From an uncultured Prevotellaceae bacterium (GTDB lineage: Bacteria > Bacteroidota > Bacteroidia > Bacteroidales > Bacteroidaceae), in the NCBI GenBank assembly GCA_946539635.1, contig CAMNHS010000015.1, positions 1 through 17,378 of the forward strand: 17,378 bases of DNA, written 5' to 3'. Each line of letters begins with the position of its first letter. Within the stretch, counting starts at the first letter, position 1. The notes below the pieces were generated by a model. It saw only the letters and a list, made by a program, of their open reading frames with translations. It was not told where the DNA came from and searched no databases. Shown one piece after another: positions 15,565-17,378 of this stretch. The translations under genes were made by a program, and so were the position numbers.

Positions 15565-17295
15565 GTGAAACGATTTATTTTACTTTTTAAGGTTTTTTTT
15601 ATATGCATGTGCTTCAATAGCACGGCAAAGGCAGAGTCTTATGATTCCATTCAGGTGTATCTCATGACGTGTGAGCCGCATGACGAGATATACAGCCTCT
15701 ACGGCCATACGGCGATACGTATAGTGAATCGTCAGAAGGATATGGACATTGCCGTCAACTACGGTGCTTTCGACTCTTCGGAGAGCAATTTCGTGCTTCG
15801 CTTTGTCTTCGGTCTCACCGACTATATGATGATGGTGTACGACTTTAGTGATTTCCTCGCGGAATATCGCTACTTCGGCAGCGCTGTCCATCAGCAGCAC
15901 ATTAACATGACGTCTGAGGAGAAGCGCGTCTTTATGGCGGCGTTGGCAGAGAGTGCGCAGCCTGAGAATATAAAGTACCGCTACAACTATTTCTATAACA
16001 ACTGTACTACGAAGGCCCGTGACATCATCCTGGGTGCCATCAGCGGCGAGAAGGTGGTGGAGCAGTCCGGCGACAATCCGCTGACATATCGTGAGCTGAT
16101 ACACCAGAAGACGGCTGGCTCTCCCTGGGCAGAGTGGGGGAATGACTTCCTGCTTGGCGTATTGGCTGACGTGAGGACTTCGTATTATGAGGCTGAGTTT
16201 ATTCCTGACCGTCTCATGAGTGACTTCAATCATACCGTTGTCGTAGATTTCGATGGCAACAGGCGCAGGCTCGTCGATGAAGACAAGGTTGTCCTCCCGT
16301 CCGGAACGCCGAAGTTTGAGCCGATGAAAGGTTTTCCGCTGCGTCCCCTTGAGGTTTTTGCCATCCTCTCTGTCATCATCATCATCTGGAGCATCGCAAA
16401 GAAATTCTTCACAAAACTGTCAACTGTCAACTATCAACTGTCAACTGTCATCGACTACGCCCTCTGCTGTCTCTACGCCTTTCCGGGGCTGCTGCTGACG
16501 TGCATGCTGTTCTCGCAGCATCCTACGGTGTCCTTGAATTTCCAGATACTCCTCTTCAATCCGCTGCTCTTCTGGCTTGCCCATCCTAAGTGTCAGGTGC
16601 AGCGTCGTTGGGAGATAATCCTCGGCTGTGTGGTGCTGTTCCTCGTGTTGGGCCTGGTGCAAAGCTATGCCGAAGGAACCATCATGCTCGCCTGCGCCCT
16701 CGGTTGCCTCGCCCTGTCAAATATAAAGTTACAGAAAAAGTCGTCACCTTTACCTCTAATTTTTTACTTTTCACTTTTCACTTTTCACTTTTCACTAACT
16801 TCCTGTCACAGCTCCTCCAAGGTGGCAAAGGACGATGTTTATGGTGTCGGTAGTGAGCAGAAGTACCGGAAGAATGACAGCCAGCCTGTCCGCAGTGGTA
16901 AGGTAAAGAGTGATGTCATCCTTTCTCAGGCTATGTCACTCCTTGGTAAGAAGTATCGCGCTGGCGGGGCAGACCCTCGCGGCTTCGACTGCTCAGGCTT
17001 CACGAGTTATGTCTATGGTCAGAATGGTATTTCTATCGGGCGCTCTTCGCGTGACCAGTATGCCCAGAATACTCCCATCAATCGCAATCAGATACGCCCC
17101 GGTGACCTGGTATTCTTTTCGGGTACCAGAATAGGCTCCGGCGTAGGGCACGTGGGGATTGTGACAGAGGTAGATAAGTCCGCAGACATCTTCTTCTTCA
17201 TACATTCCAGCACCAATGGCGGCGTCGTAGTCACCAGCTCTGCAAATGCCTACTATGCCCAGCGCTACCTCGGTGCCCGCAGAGTGGAACAGTAA
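15565..17295 (+). CDS. lnb: Lnb-like lipoprotein N-acyltransferase fused to an NlpC/P60 lipoprotein
   Basis: Predicted 576-residue fusion; residue numbers count from GTG 15565. A signal peptide (1-23, ending STAKA) leads into the periplasmic DUF4105/Lnb_N domain with His48 in LYGHTAIR and Cys147 in NNCTTKAR, the presumed catalytic pair. Five membrane helices follow at about 262-280, 298-316, 325-340, 350-367 and 371-386, as in Lnb, which N-acylates lipoproteins in Bacteroides. After the basic stretch KLQKK (388-392) comes a second hydrophobic core (396-411) and lipobox LTSC (411-414), then a Ser/Lys linker and an NlpC/P60 peptidase domain (about 450-572) with Cys476 in FDCSGF, His529 in GHVGIV and His547. 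Counting helices places the peptidase in the periplasm. The GTG is preferred because the next ATG (15607) loses the signal peptide; the open frame to 15451 lies inside the divergent gene. Two heptamer repeats lie in the coding sequence. Confidence 0.82.
   Translation: MKRFILLFKVFFICMCFNSTAKAESYDSIQVYLMTCEPHDEIYSLYGHTAIRIVNRQKDMDIAVNYGAFDSSESNFVLRFVFGLTDYMMMVYDFSDFLAEYRYFGSAVHQQHINMTSEEKRVFMAALAESAQPENIKYRYNYFYNNCTTKARDIILGAISGEKVVEQSGDNPLTYRELIHQKTAGSPWAEWGNDFLLGVLADVRTSYYEAEFIPDRLMSDFNHTVVVDFDGNRRRLVDEDKVVLPSGTPKFEPMKGFPLRPLEVFAILSVIIIIWSIAKKFFTKLSTVNYQLSTVIDYALCCLYAFPGLLLTCMLFSQHPTVSLNFQILLFNPLLFWLAHPKCQVQRRWEIILGCVVLFLVLGLVQSYAEGTIMLACALGCLALSNIKLQKKSSPLPLIFYFSLFTFHFSLTSCHSSSKVAKDDVYGVGSEQKYRKNDSQPVRSGKVKSDVILSQAMSLLGKKYRAGGADPRGFDCSGFTSYVYGQNGISIGRSSRDQYAQNTPINRNQIRPGDLVFFSGTRIGSGVGHVGIVTEVDKSADIFFFIHSSTNGGVVVTSSANAYYAQRYLGARRVEQ
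16413..16450 (+). repeat. Heptanucleotide tandem repeat, unit TCAACTG
   Basis: Four consecutive 7-base units run from 16420 to 16447 (TCAACTG, TCAACTA, TCAACTG, TCAACTG). A partial unit follows at 16448-16450, and a degenerate unit (AAAACTG) precedes at 16413-16419. They encode STVNYQLSTV, the loop between membrane helices 1 and 2 of the Lnb-like part. The array is in frame as read, but gain or loss of one unit would shift the reading frame. Confidence 0.9.
16726..16806 (+). other. Internal lipoprotein-type signal sequence within the fusion protein
   Basis: This stretch encodes a basic n-region (KLQKK), a Pro/Ser spacer, a hydrophobic core rich in Phe and Leu, and the lipobox LTSC whose Cys codon is 16804-16806. 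These are all the parts of a signal peptidase II substrate except a start codon. It sits between the fifth Lnb helix and the NlpC/P60 domain and would give in-to-out membrane crossing, consistent with the helix count before it. Confidence 0.7.
16766..16796 (+). repeat. Heptanucleotide tandem repeat, unit ACTTTTC
   Basis: Four perfect copies of ACTTTTC (16766-16793) are followed by a partial ACT. They encode the hydrophobic core of the internal signal peptide, FYFSLFTFHFSL. Because the unit is 7 bases, translating it in any frame gives the same heptapeptide cycle (HFSLFTF), so the core stays hydrophobic whichever frame is used. One unit lost would send translation to a TAA at 16904-16906; one unit gained, to a TAG at 16851-16853. 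Confidence 0.92.
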
Positions 17296-17338
17296 GAAAA
17301 GAACGCTATTTTATCTTGTTTTTTTGCTACCATTAATG

Positions 17339-17369
17339 CTCGCAATTGTTAGATTTAAATCTCGCAATT
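17339..17369. repeat. Direct repeats flanking a 12-bp palindrome
   Basis: CTCGCAATT occurs at 17339-17347 and again at 17361-17369, 22 bases apart. Between and partly overlapping them is the perfect palindrome AGATTTAAATCT (17351-17362). This lies in the 83 bases after the lnb fusion gene, at the window edge. It could be an operator or part of a repeat element continuing outside the window; its function is unknown. Confidence 0.45.
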
Positions 17370-17378
17370 TTTTCCCTT

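Noticed and set aside
15501..15623. N-terminal extension of the outer-membrane protein gene from 15623.
   Set aside because: It covers the divergent promoter region and overlaps the lnb start; the ATG at 15500 gives a standard signal peptide.
15580..16233. 217-residue minus-strand open frame opposite the Lnb_N domain.
   Set aside because: It is a shadow of the plus-strand gene, whose catalytic motifs and signal peptide are clear; the shadow's composition (His/Arg/Val-rich) is unlike a real protein.
16373..16386. TCA trinucleotide run encoding Ile-Ile-Ile in the first Lnb membrane helix.
   Set aside because: It is short, in frame and compatible with an ordinary hydrophobic helix; copy changes would not shift the frame.
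16590..16853. Separate small gene (87-residue frame) bridging the Lnb end and the peptidase.
   Set aside because: It is in another frame with no motif, and its hydrophobic segment simply reflects the frame-neutral heptamer repeat. I keep it only as the frame that would follow a one-unit gain.

Overview
The window reads as a Bacteroidales chromosome segment, most like Prevotella or a close relative. The signs are the RprXY-type two-component pair, a split methylmalonyl-CoA mutase (mutA plus mutB), a GldE-type CBS protein next to lptC, an Lnb-type lipoprotein acyltransferase, and several matches to the Bacteroidetes -7 promoter box TAnnTTTG. It is gene-dense. No gene-free stretch exceeds 300 bases; the longest gap is about 134 bases. 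I see no tRNA, rRNA, CRISPR array, insertion sequence or phage gene.

All genes but the last lie on the minus strand, so this paragraph follows transcription from high to low coordinates. From 15500 to 10127 lie an outer-membrane beta-barrel protein, lptC, gldE and a SurA/PpiD-like periplasmic foldase. The foldase has its own good promoter and ends at a strong hairpin terminator. From 10028 to 4690 lies mutA-mutB-recF-DUF721, a tightly packed unit with 2-base spacing, an ATGA overlap and an 8-base overlap, followed by a likely terminator. It couples the vitamin B12-dependent succinyl-CoA/methylmalonyl-CoA step of propionate metabolism to a recombination gene and a DciA-like gene. From 4555 to 12 lies rprX-rprY-nucleotidyltransferase-guaA, again with overlapping reading frames and a recognisable promoter upstream of rprX.

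The last gene (about 15565 to 17295, plus strand) diverges from the outer-membrane gene and is the most unusual item. It joins a complete Lnb-like lipoprotein N-acyltransferase (periplasmic DUF4105 domain plus five membrane helices) in frame to what looks like a complete NlpC/P60 lipoprotein, including its own lysine-rich n-region, hydrophobic core and LTSC lipobox. The internal signal-peptide core is encoded by a tandem heptanucleotide repeat, and a second, different heptanucleotide array lies in the loop between membrane helices 1 and 2. Seven is not a multiple of three, so a change of one repeat unit would shift the frame. This suggests a gene fusion created through repeats, a polyprotein cleaved by signal peptidase II, or a slippage-switchable locus.

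Limits: everything here is by eye. Family names come from motif recognition, not database searches, and promoters and terminators are pattern matches only.
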